Below, piece after piece: positions 24,401-49,547 of a stretch of 64,000 nucleotides of DNA (position 1 is the stretch's first letter; each line of letters begins with the position of its first letter). The notes beneath the pieces are model-generated. The model searched no databases. It had not been told where the DNA came from and worked only from the letters and a program-made list of their open reading frames with translations. Where the stretch lies: NCBI GenBank assembly GCA_036785705.1, contig JAWUZG010000336.1, positions 248,001 through 312,000 of the forward strand, written 5' to 3'. The DNA comes from Acanthornis magna (taxonomy: Eukaryota; Chordata; Aves; Passeriformes; Acanthizidae). Position numbers and translations under genes: made by a program.

Positions 24401-27400
24401 TCGATCTCTTACAACCGTCAACTTACTTCAACTCCAGCTAGCCATCTGCTTTCCTTTGTTGCCTTGACCTGAAAGAAGTTAGACTTTGATTTCCCTCTGG
24501 AATGATTCCAGTAAGCGTAGTGGTAACACTTTTAATGTTCGCTCTCTTAACTGTTCATACATCAAAACTAGTTGGATCTACCAAGCTAAAAAATTGCTTC
24601 TCTTGTTTTACCAATGTCAACAAACTGTGGCATAGCAGCTCCTCTGTGTTGCACTCTATTGACATGCAACTTTCAGCCACCCAAGGAACTGGCTTGAGGA
24701 GCATGCTGTTGAAATCCTTGCCGGACTGGCTGTTGTGCTGGTCCCTGGCACATGCTGAGGGATGGGAGAGTCTGACCTTGTGAAAGTGTCTTACAGGATG
24801 CTTTTTCTCATGTACTCCTGTTCCTTTCTCCCTGCCACTGTAGTTTAGCGCTTTTATTTAAACTCAGATACCACAGAGGGCTTTGGCCATTGGTTAAGTC
24901 CCTTTTGGAACTGGCTGTCACCAGCTCTATCTAGTGTGGTGGCAGCTTCTGGTCCTCACCAGAAGCCACCCCTGCAGCCCCCCAGTACCAAAACCTTGAT
25001 AAGGATAAACTAGATGAGTGTGAGAAACTTGAAAAAATCTTAAGGAGGTGTTGGGGAAGGAATCCACATGAAGTGCAATTTTTCCTCCTCTGGATAGAGA
25101 AAGCTGAGATGGTCTAGGCTGGTAGACAGACAGGGTGAAGAAAGCATGGGAGCTGCATGAACTCCTGTCTCTATCTGCAGCTGACAAACTTGTGACATGC
25201 AGATCACCACAAGGTGGCCATGGCTGTCTGTGGGTTTTATACACATATGTATATATAGACAGGCAGGCTCTGGGAATGCCTTGTGCTTGCACCTCTCTGA
25301 CAGTGCTGGGGTCATGGTAGCACCTCTAGGTAATGGGCTAGAGGAGAATGCGTGGGCAAGGTGGGCTCCTGTATCCTGGGGGCTCCATCTGCATGGCTTA
25401 CAGGAACTGGAGCATTTCTCATGGATGTGGCAGAGGTATAAACAGACTAGGGGGTGGAGAAGCCAGGCACTAGGTACAAAGGCATAGAAGTGAGAAGAGT
25501 TTTAGACCAGGCTTTGGTCATTTCCCCTCTACTTGAGTCAGTCCATGACACTTCCTCAGAGACACAATGAAGTCTGATATTTCACCTTTCTTTGTATCTT
25601 TCTAGTTCCTCTGGGAGGGGGCACCTGGGGGAGAGCAAGGACCCACGCGGTGAACAGTGCTCAGAACTGTGAAGCCTGGTGATAAGGGAAACACAATGGG
25701 CAGTTCTAGCACCACTTAGCAGGATTGCTCCAAAGGCTTTCAGCTTCCTAGGAGGCTGAGCCCACATTGAGCTAGTGATGATGGGCTGAGGATAGGGACA
25801 GGAGCTATCTCACTGCACTATAGGTAATGGCCAGCAGCAAGCTAAGCTGTGAGGGACCTGTCTGGAGCTGATGTAAGTCAATGGCAGCCACATAAAAGCA
25901 AAGCATCTGAGGTATGTTTTGCTTGCTTCAGTACAGGTTATATCAAAGGTGGTGGCAGGTTTAAGCTTGGATTTCATCCAGCTCGGGAATAGATCTCATG
26001 TAGGAATGGATGCCGTGGCTGGATCATGATGTCTCATGACCCACCGTAGGGGGACCACGAGAGAAGTTCAACAGGCAGCGATGCACTCCAGGGATAGCTC
26101 CCTGATTTCAACAACCCACAGCACTTTGCAACAATTCTCAGTGCTTCCTGAAGCCACATTTGGGGCGGCAGGCCATGGTGAACTCCTCAGCGAGGGTATC
26201 CACTGTGTCCTGAGCTCAGACAAGTTATTGCCACCAGCCCCAGCTTGACAGTGGTTAGAAACAGGACACAAAAGTTGCATATTTACTAGCCTTGAACACC
26301 TCTAGTGTAGAGACTGCTTCATTTTGCACAGGCAAGCATAAGGTGTTAAGAAGGTGTTAAGTAGCTAAACCACTACTCCAGTATAAATGAAGAGCCGTTT
26401 AGCCAACAAATGATGGTTACATTTAAGATTAAATGAACTCTTCCTCTTGCTCTCATATATTACATGCTAAATTAACTGAGATAATAAAGTCTCAAGAATC
26501 CCCCCTACTTGCAAAGTGTAACTTATGTAGTAGCACAAACGTGGCCATTTGGACAGGAGAAAAGCAGCAAAAAAAGCCCAGGGATGAATATCAGCACACC
26601 CACAGCTGCAGGGTGATTGAAGAATGGGCACTGCACCCTGGGCAGAGCTGACACCCTTTTCACCTTTGTAGACACAGGCAATGGAGAGCTGCTGTAGTGC
26701 TGAGGAGGACCTAGCCCTAGGCAAGCCCTTGCACACCTTATGCCACCAGGAGCTCACCCTCTCCCAGAAAGCCTTTAAGCTCAGCTGCAGAGTGATAATG
26801 TTAGAGGAGGGGGTGGCTGGCAGACAGCATTTGCTGCTCACAGGCCCTGTGCAGCTGTCAGAGAGACTCGACTGCCTGCATGGTACTGACCACACTCTGC
26901 CCCTAAAAACACACAGAGCCATGTACTGACAGAAAAACCTATTCCAGCAACACATTGCTGCATCTTTGTTCTTGGCTGGGCAATGGCACCTCCTTCAACT
27001 TCATTATCCTGTTTGTACTCACAGGTTTAGCTTGCTTCACTAGCAGGGAGAAACAGGGAGACTTTCATCCTACCTTGTGCCACTGCCACAAGGAAAAAAA
27101 CCCCAAAATTTTTAATATTTTCTTTTTATTTTCAACATGTGGAAAAATCCAGGTATTGCTCCACAAACCTTAGAATTTTGAGGACAACCAAGCTCACAGT
27201 AAGAAACTACTGCAAGACCTCCAGACAGTGCCAGTCAATGAGGGATATAATTGTCATTATTCGTGTAGTGGCAGCGTTCCTGGCATGTAACAGAAAACTT
27301 TAATTTTCAGGAAGAAATGGCTATGTTCTCCGGAGAAGTTCAGAAGCCCAGAGATGTGCTGTGGTGTTGGTTTTACACAGAAAAATTATATTTTCATGGT

Positions 27401-28520
27401 AAAACAGCCTCGCAAAATCAATTTATGAATTATGAAATCTATACACAGCAAGGGGAATGTACAGATCAGTATTTTAGGAGGAGGCACGCTGAGCCAGGAT
27501 TATTCTGACTGACAAATCTTTCTGCAACTCTGACAAAGGGACAAGAATTCCATGTGGCTATTCTGAGTTCACTTCCAAATCACCACTTTACTTGAAACAA
27601 GAGAACATTAATTCACTAAACTTAAAACAATTCAGTACTTTAGGACTTGCAAGCCCTCTGAAAATTCATCAGTGAAAAGCCACCAAACAAGCAGCAGACC
27701 CCTGCTCAGTGGATCTGAAGCCTACTGACAAGAAGTTTCCTTTTTCAGTTTACCTGTTTTCATGCTGTGCAGTGCTGTTAGTCCACAGATCTTCCTCAGT
27801 GGCCACTGTAAAACCACAGCACTGGAGCCAACCCAAACTGTCAATTCATTCTCCTCAGAAAGTACTATAAAGCTACCAGAACTTCTTCCCTATGTGTGCC
27901 AAGATTCATTATTTCCTCAGTGGCCAGCTGACCTGTATTTCAGGGTGTGTTTTGTTCAGTTCACTCGGCAAGTATTACCTTAAGTAAGTGATATTTTCTT
28001 GTTGACATACAGAGCATCTAATCCTGACACTGCAAAGATGCCAAGTCTGCTTAGGATCCCTCTTCACGGATCAGTAATGAAACCATAAAACTAACCAAGA
28101 AGTCCTCCACAATGACTGAAGATGGATCACCCTCACCTTCAGTACCTGTCTGTATACTGTAGTAACAGGTTCTTGTTCTGTCTTTTTCAGAACATCTAAG
28201 ATATTTAGTGTTGCTAATCTCTGTGTCTGTTTTGCTTGGCACATTGTGTGTGCTGGACACCCATTTAACACAGCTAGGACCATCATATTGATCTCACCTT
28301 CCAGGAGAGTCAGGGTGAACACTATGGCAAGGTCAACTCCAAGTTTGGACACCAATGACAAGTTTCTCAAGGATATTAGTGATTGATATATATCATCTGT
28401 ACTGAAATCTGCTGGCATAAACAAGTACTTGTAATATTTTAGCTCCACTGTGTTAACTACAAGGAAATTAAAGAGAGAGTGTTCCACAAAGAGAACTATA
28501 ACACAAGCAAAGTATACATT
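21490..28520. other. Intergenic region between convergent TXN and PTGR1
   Basis: About 7 kb without a supportable gene. Open frames such as the minus-strand ones at 26467-26955 (162 codons) and 28071-28544 (157 codons) lack recognisable domains. The second overlaps the expected PTGR1 3' UTR in its sense direction. No interspersed repeat was recognised with confidence. Confidence 0.6.
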
Positions 28521-28526
28521 AAGAGA

Positions 28527-28532
28527 TTTATT
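28527..28532 (-). terminator. PTGR1: Candidate PTGR1 polyadenylation signal
   Basis: AATAAA on the minus strand, 536 bases beyond the PTGR1 stop. It is the nearest canonical hexamer I see downstream of the stop. A minus-strand ATTAAA at 28575-28580 is an alternative. Confidence 0.4.
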
Positions 28533-29067
28533 TTTCCTTCCCATATTCTCAGAATAACTGAGATATCTACACTGTTTAATAAAATTAAAAAAAGAAAAAA
28601 AAAGCCAGCTAGAGAGGAAGCTGGCATCCCCAAGTGTTGTTACCTTAGCTTATTCTCCGCTCCTTGATATTGGTTAAAAAAATCCCTCTTGCCAAATTCT
28701 GGGCCAAATCAACCAGTAAACATTAAATGTGTCATCAGCTAGCAAAACTTTTCAAATTGGTTTTCCTTTCTACAAGCCTGCTCATAGAAAGGTTCAAGAT
28801 ATTATAAAATCTGTTACAGTTTTGATTTTCAGCAATTTTAAGGCACTTTGTTTTTACGTAGCTCTGAGAAGCAACTCCTGATTTCTTCAAGAGCAAAAGC
28901 AATTGGAATATACTTAGACTTATTAGCCAAATTATCAACAGAAGTTACCATCATCAAACGTCCAGCAAAGAGACTGAAACACACTGATCATATAGTTTGA
29001 CAAGTTAATTAAAAGCATTTAAAAGAATCACATTCTTCTGCACCACTCTCCCAGGAATATTTGACCT

Positions 29068-42590
<13,523 letters not shown>

Positions 42591-42597
42591 AGATCTG

Positions 42598-43196
42598 TGT
42601 TGGCTGAGTGTCAGGAGAAAACCCAGAGAAATTACCTCACTGCGCCTGCAGAAAGGAACTCCATGGACCCATACCCCTTGGAGAACTTAATCAACAATTG
42701 AAGAACAAAATTCAAAAGAACTGTTTAATGGTTATCATGTAACTAGAGAGGAATTAGATGTCACAGAACAAGAAAGGTATCTTGAGAAAATTAAGGAGTC
42801 AAAGGCCTATACACCCCAGAAAACTTGATTAATTCATTGCAGGTGCAGTAAAGGAGCCGTTTCATAGTGGAGTACACCCCAGAAAACTCAGTCAATAATA
42901 ATTGCCTAACCAGGACAATAAATTAAATAAAGCACTGTTTAGCTGGATAAAACTTGGGTTATCCATTAAACAAAGATAGATTAAATGTTCTGGTAGTAAT
43001 TAAAAGAAACAGAACATATATACCATGATGCAATAAATAGCACAGATTTTTGAGAGTGTCTATAAAAAATCTTGGATTTTGGAGTGTATATAAATGCCTG
43101 AAAAATGTTGTTTCTTTGAACATGTCTGTGGCAAATAAATTCCTGATAAGTTTAAAATTTTGACTCAAAATTGTTATTAGGAATGTTCATCTAACA
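42598..43196 (+). mobile_element. Candidate solo LTR, family unknown
   Basis: This stretch has LTR-like architecture: TGTTGG at the left, three related U3 motifs (42672-42700, 42810-42839 and 42873-42904, sharing TACACCCCAGAAAACT in the last two), TATATAAAT at 43087-43095, AATAAA at 43134-43139, and a right end of CATCTAACA. The distance from TATA to polyadenylation signal suits a short R region. No target-site duplication was found at the chosen ends, so the boundaries are approximate and the call is tentative. Confidence 0.45.
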
Positions 43197-44965
43197 GTTT
43201 TTTGCTGTTAGATTTAAAACTCTTTGTTTCATTTCTGTGTGTTTTCTGTAAAAGGTGTTTCACAGACCATTATAATCATTAAAGAGACCGCTGTGATAAC
43301 TTGAGAAAGAACAGCCCAAGACAGTGATAAAAAGACTCTTTTAAAAATAAGGTAATGTATTTCTGCTTGATTTTCTGACAGAAGAATCATCAAGGCCCTT
43401 GCTGAAATTGAAGTCTAAGACAATATTTATTCTGACGTGCTTCAAACCCTCCTTGCCCTCTGGTCTAGTTGCCCACCAAGTTAGCAAATAATAGAGACTA
43501 TCTAGGAAAGAAGTAATGGATTGGGAAATCTTGGCTCTTTGCACTAACAATATACATAAAAAACCCAAAGATCCCATCTGGGTTCAGACACTGCAGTTGC
43601 TGCAAACTGCCGCAGAGCTGAAAGCAAAGCACCTTCACACAGGCTATCATAGCTCAGTCCCCAAAATCAGCATGGGTAAGGAAGCTCACAATTCAGGGGA
43701 AAATGGGAGAGAAGGGAGAGGTGAAAACTAGAATTCCATAGTACATACTACCAACTAGAAAAGAATGTCAGGAATAAAAGAGACAGACAATCTGAGAAAA
43801 TTTAAATAGATTGACTGGAGGCTGAAGAGCTAGTGGTGACTCCTGAAATCTGGGCGTCTTTATGTTGAAGTAGAAAAGCAGTAAAGCTCTCAAGGGACCA
43901 TGAGTCAAAGCAGAAGAGTTTCTTAAGTATCCTCAGCTGTTATTCCTCACTGGTGTGGTATGGTTTCCTAGCCTGGACTTGCCCAAATCTAACCTTGAGG
44001 ACAAAATACTCTTAGAAGCCTGTCAGTTACAAATGAGTTCAACTCAAATTTGGGTTAGTTTAACTGTTCACCTTCCTGACAGTCACAATTTGCAGATATG
44101 ATTGTGGTACTTTTCCTTTTATCTCCATTCTGAAGCAGTTACACCTATGCTCACACCCACATTGGAAGAAGAGGGTATGATTAAAAGCTGAGTAAAGTGT
44201 ATCTCTCAGACATAATTAGTTTGTAGATGGGTGCTGAGGAGAAATTCACCCATCACCACAATAGCAAAGTTTTTCAGGTAATCATCATCTTATCTATTTT
44301 CTTCTCCCACATCTAATTCTTCTGCAGCATTTCAAAGCAAACTGCCAGGAACCAGCATAATGGACAAATACCTAAAAAAAAAACCCAAAAACAACAACCC
44401 ACAAAAACCCCTCAACAAACATAAAAGGACTTCTTGGCAGTAGATATTGCCAAGGGAGTAATAATCCAGAGGCTACCTCAGGATTTCCCATACACATACA
44501 AGGATTACCAATTACCTGGGAGTGAATATTGCCTCAAATCCTACGTGGCTACAAGTTTTAGCAAAAATTACCTGTTCCACCCCTCTGGCTTAGTTCTTAA
44601 AATGCTTTCTCAACTATATTTTCTTTTCCCCCGTGGTAAAACAAAGTAAAGGCAAACCACTCCCAAGCTACTTTTGGCAGAGACTGTACTGCAAATATGC
44701 AAGCAAGCATGACACTGCATTATGAAACAATGAAGCTGCACCTTCACTTCCTTATGCAAGACTATCAAGTCCTGGAAGAAGAACAAAGATTGGAGGTGAC
44801 TAGTAATGCTCTGCTAAAAGATTGTGCCACCCTGCACTTTGTCACAAGGTTCTAATTCCAAAAGAGGTTCAAAAGAGCAAATTCACATAGGGAAGTGAAA
44901 AGGGTAGCCAACACCATCACGGAAATAGGTCACCTACCTTTGGCTCTCCAAAACTGCAGATAAAG
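43197..44965. other. Non-coding spacer
   Basis: No gene or repeat is recognised. Short open frames only. Confidence 0.55.
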
Positions 44966-44974
44966 AAAGACCTT

Positions 44975-45300
44975 ACCACTTTCTACAGCTATCTGAAAGG
45001 AGGCTATAGCCAGGTGAGGGCTGGTCACCAAGTAACAAGTGACAGGATGAGAGGAATGAACTTAAGCTAAGCCAGGGGTGGTTTAATATAGGTGCTATGA
45101 AAATATTTCTCACAGAGAGGGCTGTAAAGCTTTGGAACATACTGCCCAGGGAACTGGTGGAATCACCATACCTGGAAGTGTTCAAAAAACATGTGGATAT
45201 GGCACTTGAGGACACAGTCTACTGGTGGACATGGCGGTACTCAGTTGGACTGGTTGATCTTTAAGGCCTTTTCCAGCCTTAGCAATTCTATAGTTCTGTG
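44975..45300 (+). mobile_element. CR1 LINE 3' fragment
   Basis: This carries diverged CR1 3' landmarks in plus orientation: AAAGGAGGCTATAGCCAGGTG, GACAGGATGAGAGG, TGCCCAGGGAACTGGTGGAATC, ACCTGGAAGTGTTC and the terminal GGCCTTTTCCAGCCTTAGCAATTCTATAG. It is older and more diverged than the TXN intron copy. Confidence 0.9.
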
Positions 45301-46865
45301 GGGCACGGAAGGTGACATGGACTGGCAAACAAAGCTGAAGCTTCTTGAAGGCCCACCTGTGCTTTCTCAGTCACTGCACAACACTCCTAAATTTCTTTCA
45401 GGCACTTTTTTTTACTTCTCCCCTACTTAAATGTTGATTGAGGACAAACACATGATGCAACATGAGTAGATGCAAAACTTCATCACAGATGTAGAGATAT
45501 CCTACAGCCCAGTTCCACTTCTCAGATTTGCAGGGACAGGCCTGTTATTGCACCACAGAGAGAAATGTTTAATTTGCTTGATTTTACAGATGTCAAAGAA
45601 AAATCAGTTTTTAAAAGCTTAGATTTCTACAGAGGTTAAATTTCCACAAGGCTAAACACCCCCTTGTAATGTCCACATCTCTTGCAGCAGTGTACTAAGT
45701 GAACTCAGAAGGGAAGTGACAAACTTCAAGCTAATGCTTTCCAGCACCAGAGATCTCTTTGATGACCCCCTTCTGAGTTTCTGTAATATTACAAGGGTAG
45801 TTTCATCCTTGAACAAGTTCCTGCTTGCAACATGCACAACCAACTTCCCCCTCAAGACAGAAATGATGCTCCAGACCACTTAGCATATACAAGACATACT
45901 TCTTATCTGTTAACTGTTGTATTGTAGTATTAAGGAGACTGAGATGGATAAATGGACAAGTAAAGGGACATGAGAAAAAAAAGAGGCATGTCAACAAGAG
46001 TGTAAGAAAACAGAGTTTAAGAGTGGAAGCACAAGTCAGTGATCAGCACAGATCAGATTGCACACAGACATGTGAAGCTGTATTACTTTTGAAAGATAAA
46101 GATTTCACATTTTCTTCAGGCAACCTCTTCCAATATCTCTTTGCCATGGCTTGGCAGGAGGAAATTTCACAACTCTCTATGTTCATTGGAAAACGCTAAG
46201 ACTGTTTTACAAACTAGATTCATCATCTCTTACCATGCCACTGTACATTCCCGTCAGATAAGCTGGTTTCCATTCTCTTGATGCTGTCTCTTGCTAAGCA
46301 CTTGCACAAGGCAGCAAATCTTGCAATAGCTTTTTTTCCTGGATACTGAACAAAGCCATTTCTCTCTTGGTTTCTCTTGTCTTTTACTTTTTCCAGTCCC
46401 TTCATCATCTAGGTGACCCTACATTGGATGTGCTTGTGTATACCAGTGACTTTCTTCTACTTGGGGGACTGTGAACTCTGGGTGCAGCTGGGTCCAAGTT
46501 TAGGTGGTGGGGAAAGATTCTGCACTTCCAGGTCATGTCTGGGTCTTTTATAAGGACATCAAAAATTATGGCTAGTAACAGGAAGCCAACTGGTCTTTGT
46601 CCTGCTGTGGACAATCCTCCAATTTAGGGATCAGTTTAACTCACCAATTTGTCTCTGAGGTAGGGCTAGATGAACACTCACATTTACAGACCATAGGAAA
46701 TATCTCAATCAGAGCTCACACCCATGACCAGTGTTGATCAGTGGCAAGAGGCAAATCTGTCAGGGGCCATATGTCATTGCAGGATGACTTCTTTGTCATG
46801 ACACTGCGACCCTTAGGGTGGTATTTTTCACAGATCCAACCCTGCTACTAGACCTTCACTTACAG
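45301..46865. other. Non-coding spacer
   Basis: No gene is recognised. Some of the part near 46.4-46.87 kb may be unrecognised decayed repeat continuing from the neighbouring CR1 ORF2 fragment. Confidence 0.5.
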
Positions 46866-46869
46866 TGGG

Positions 46870-47455
46870 AAACACTTTGCTACTCTAGTCCCCACCTGGC
46901 TGTCCATCCACTTCAGGAGTGTGGAAAGAGAGGTGGTTCGCTATTGAAGACCAAGGCAAAAGTTGTTGAGTACCTCAGCCTTCTCGTCCTCTGCTGTTTG
47001 CCAGCCTAGCATTTCCCATGGCAGTATGTGTGCGTACACTTTCTTTGACCTTTCCTGTCTGAGTAACATACCTGTAGAACCCCTTCTTGTTATATTAGCA
47101 CTCCTTGTCAATTTCAGCTCCAGATGTGCCTTGACCTTCCTCAGCCCATCCCTACACAATGAGACTCCCTATACTCTTCCCAGAATACCTGTGCCTGCTT
47201 CCATTGCCTCTTCATTTCCTTCTTGCCTTTTAGTTTGACCAGCAGTTCCCTACTCATCCATGCTGGCTTCTTGCCTTCCTTGATCAATTTCTTGCGCTTC
47301 AGGATCACTAGCTCCTCTGCTCTGTGGAAGGTGTCCTTAAGAACGTGTCAGCTCTGTTCCACTCCCTTGTCCAAAAGGGCAGTTTCCCAGCAGGTTCTAC
47401 TGACTAGCCCCTCGAAGAGCTGGAAGTCTGCTTGCCTAAAGTTCACTATAAAGTT
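46870..47455 (-). pseudogene. CR1 ORF2 fragment (endonuclease-RT linker)
   Basis: The minus strand translates, with frameshifts and stops, into the region of CR1 ORF2 between the endonuclease and reverse transcriptase domains. Recognisable pieces in order are FRQADFQLFEGLVSRTCWET, KPAWMSRELLVKLKGKKE, QVFWEEYRESH, CRDGLRKVKAHLELKLTRSA and EDEKAEVLNNF. This is a dead internal CR1 fragment, unlike the 3'-end fragments elsewhere in the window. The ends are where similarity fades. Confidence 0.88.
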
Positions 47456-47469
47456 ATTGCAACAGTAAC

Positions 47470-48150
47470 AAAACCACTCCTAGACAGGCAGCTGCTAAAA
47501 ATACCTTTTGCTTCCTCAAACCATGTGTTATATTCATTCCAAAGTGCTACCTGCACGTTAAGTAGCTGCAACTGGATTTTGTATTTCTTAAAATGAAGCA
47601 CTCAAATTTAAGGCTTATGAGATCAAAGCTATTACAGAGCTACTTAAGAATTGATTTCTTAATACTTAAATTATTTCTTTCCCTCATGTCATATCCAAAT
47701 AGTGAACAAACCTGGTTATCTTTATAGCAGGAAGCCTCTCACATCAGAATTGATTCTGCTTTATTTCCATTTCCTTATTTCAGGCTGCAGTTAGTCTGGA
47801 AGTGAAAGGATTTCACTTTCAAATTACTAACATGAAACTCTGTAGCACACGACACCAAGTTTTACAGCAGACCTCAGCAGTAACACTGTCCAGCTGACAG
47901 TTCCAGGCTGGAGCCCTCCTACAAGATCCTGGTCTGTTTACACAGCACGACTAATGAAGGCTCAGGAACAAAAAATGCTTTCCTGCTTTGACTAATGCAG
48001 CAATAAACAGACAACTGCTGTTCTTTCAGGGACACGTACACACAAATTTTGAACCAAGTTTTCCTTATTCTGTCTGAATGGAAGAACGTCTATGTAAATA
48101 ACAGCAACAGATTCCAACAGGCACAGACCGCGGGTTATTTTCTTTTCTAT
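47470..48150. other. Non-coding spacer before the SMC2 promoter
   Basis: AT-rich sequence with no recognised gene or repeat. Confidence 0.55.
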
Positions 48151-48159
48151 GGAGCGGGG

Positions 48160-48960
48160 CGGGGGGGGATGTGGGGCGTGGTGGTGTAAAAGGAATGTAT
48201 GTAGGAAGCACAGAACCGTACTTCCTTTATTTTAATATAATTTCATGGCGGTACAACGACACTTCCCACCGCAGACTGGAGTTTACGCTCAAGCTCCTCA
48301 GCTCCGCTAAGGAACCCCACACGAACGCCCAAGTGCCTTCTCATCCAGCCCCACCTCCCCCGGGGACCGCAGGTCTCCAGCCGCCCTCCCTCACAGCGCA
48401 GGCACCGGCCATTTTCCGTCGGGCCCCACCTCCCTCAGAGCCAGCGGAGCCATTTCCCAGCCACGCCCGCCGGGCCGCTTCACGCCGCGCCCCAGTGTGA
48501 CCACTCCGTGGTCACGGGAAGCCATAGCCGCCCTGTGCCGCCCCTCTCCCGCCGAGAAGGGCGGGCCGAGCAGGCGGCGCGGGGGCGGCCGCCATCAGGC
48601 GCCTCCCCTAACGGATACGCCATTCGGCGCCAAAATTCGATCTTGGCGGGCGGCGGGAGCGGCGCTGGCCGCGGGCTGAGCGAGTGAAGCCCCGGCATCG
48701 TGAAGCGGCGCCTGCCGGGGTGAGCGAGTGAGGCATCGGCATCGAGGAGAGGCGCCGGCCGCGGACGACTTGCCATCAGAGCCATCAGGGAGGGCTCGTG
48801 AAGCAGGACCACTGGCGGGGCCGCGGGGCAGCACGGTGAAGGCGGCAGGGTCGGCGATGGGGCTGTGATGGGTCCTTGCGCGCGGTGCCTCAGAACCGAG
48901 GCTGCCGCTTCCCTGGGCTTTACTCCTCGCGGGCCGTGTGTCTGAGGAGGCAGGTTTGCA
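48160..48960 (+). promoter_or_regulatory. SMC2: SMC2 CpG-island promoter and non-coding exon 1
   Basis: A CpG-dense island lies upstream of SMC2. TTCGGCGCCAAAA at 48623-48635 resembles an E2F palindrome, and TTGGCGGGCGG at 48643-48653 is a second E2F/GC-type site. This fits the cell-cycle expression known for condensin genes. A probable exon 1 donor is GTGAGC at 48720, which would splice to the acceptor ending at 49305 (non-coding part 49306-49379). A run of eight guanines lies at 48161-48168. The transcription start is not fixed by the sequence. Confidence 0.7.
48677..48764. repeat. 44-bp imperfect tandem duplication in the SMC2 5' region
   Basis: TGAGCGAGTGAAGCCCCGGC at 48677 is echoed by TGAGCGAGTGAGGCATCGGC at 48721, a period of 44 bases with several mismatches. 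The candidate exon 1 donor falls at the junction. The base before the TGAGCG motif is C in the first unit and G in the second, so only the second makes GTGAGC. Confidence 0.8.
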
Positions 48961-49305
48961 GGCGGGAAAGGGAGGCTATGCCGTGTTCGGAAACACCTGG
49001 GCCTTTCCTTTCCCTTCGCTGGCAGCCATCTTTGTGAGAAACCGTGGTTTTGCCACGAATCTGTACCCAAGTGTCGTGATGAGCGTTGTGTAAAGGCACG
49101 CCGGTTAGAAATGCTGAAGTACAAGTTATTGTTGGGATGCTGCCTGGATCTGTGCCATCTGCTTGACTTTTTTCGTTTATAAGTGCCTGATATTTTTGTT
49201 GTAAGAGACATGCGTTCTTTCCATTTTCTGACACGTTTAGTTGTTCGTTTGAACAGTGTGATTCATTTGCTTTTTCTTTTTTCTTTTGCTCTTTGAAATA
49301 TGTAG

Positions 49306-49379
49306 GATTATAATCCAGATACCTTTCTTAGTGCTTCACAGAGGAATACTTCGCGTGGTCACTTAGGAGCATTGAGAAG
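49306..49379 (+). other. SMC2: SMC2 5' UTR part of the first coding exon
   Basis: A long pyrimidine tract ending in TATGTAG (49305) is a good acceptor, so 49306-49379 should be untranslated leader spliced to the upstream CpG-island exon. The ATG context is GAAGATGT. Confidence 0.7.
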
Positions 49380-49547
49380 ATGTATATCAAGTCAATCCTT
49401 CTTGAAGGCTTTAAATCGTATGCTCAGAGGACGGAAGTTCATGGCTTTGACCCGTTATTCAATGCCATTACTGGTTTGAATGGTAGTGGCAAATCCAATA
49501 TCTTGGACTCCATCTGTTTTGTGCTGGGAATCACCAATCTGTCGCAG
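49380..49547 (+). CDS. SMC2: SMC2 coding exon 1 (Walker A)
   Basis: Encodes residues 1-56, with Walker [10 protein letters not shown] and [15 protein letters not shown]. The donor is GTAAAG. Confidence 0.97.

Noticed and set aside
28071..28544. A 157-codon minus-strand frame downstream of PTGR1
   Set aside because: It lies in the expected PTGR1 3' UTR and beyond it, with no family resemblance and no start context of note. A chance frame is more likely.
46870..47455. Possible host gene on the minus strand (conserved-looking peptide pieces)
   Set aside because: The pieces match the CR1 ORF2 linker region in order and are broken by stops and frame changes, so it is a dead retroelement.
48480..49211. 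A 243-codon minus-strand open frame across the SMC2 promoter
   Set aside because: It is composed of Pro/Arg/Ala-rich translation of a CpG island, where stops are rare by composition, and shows no domain or splice support.
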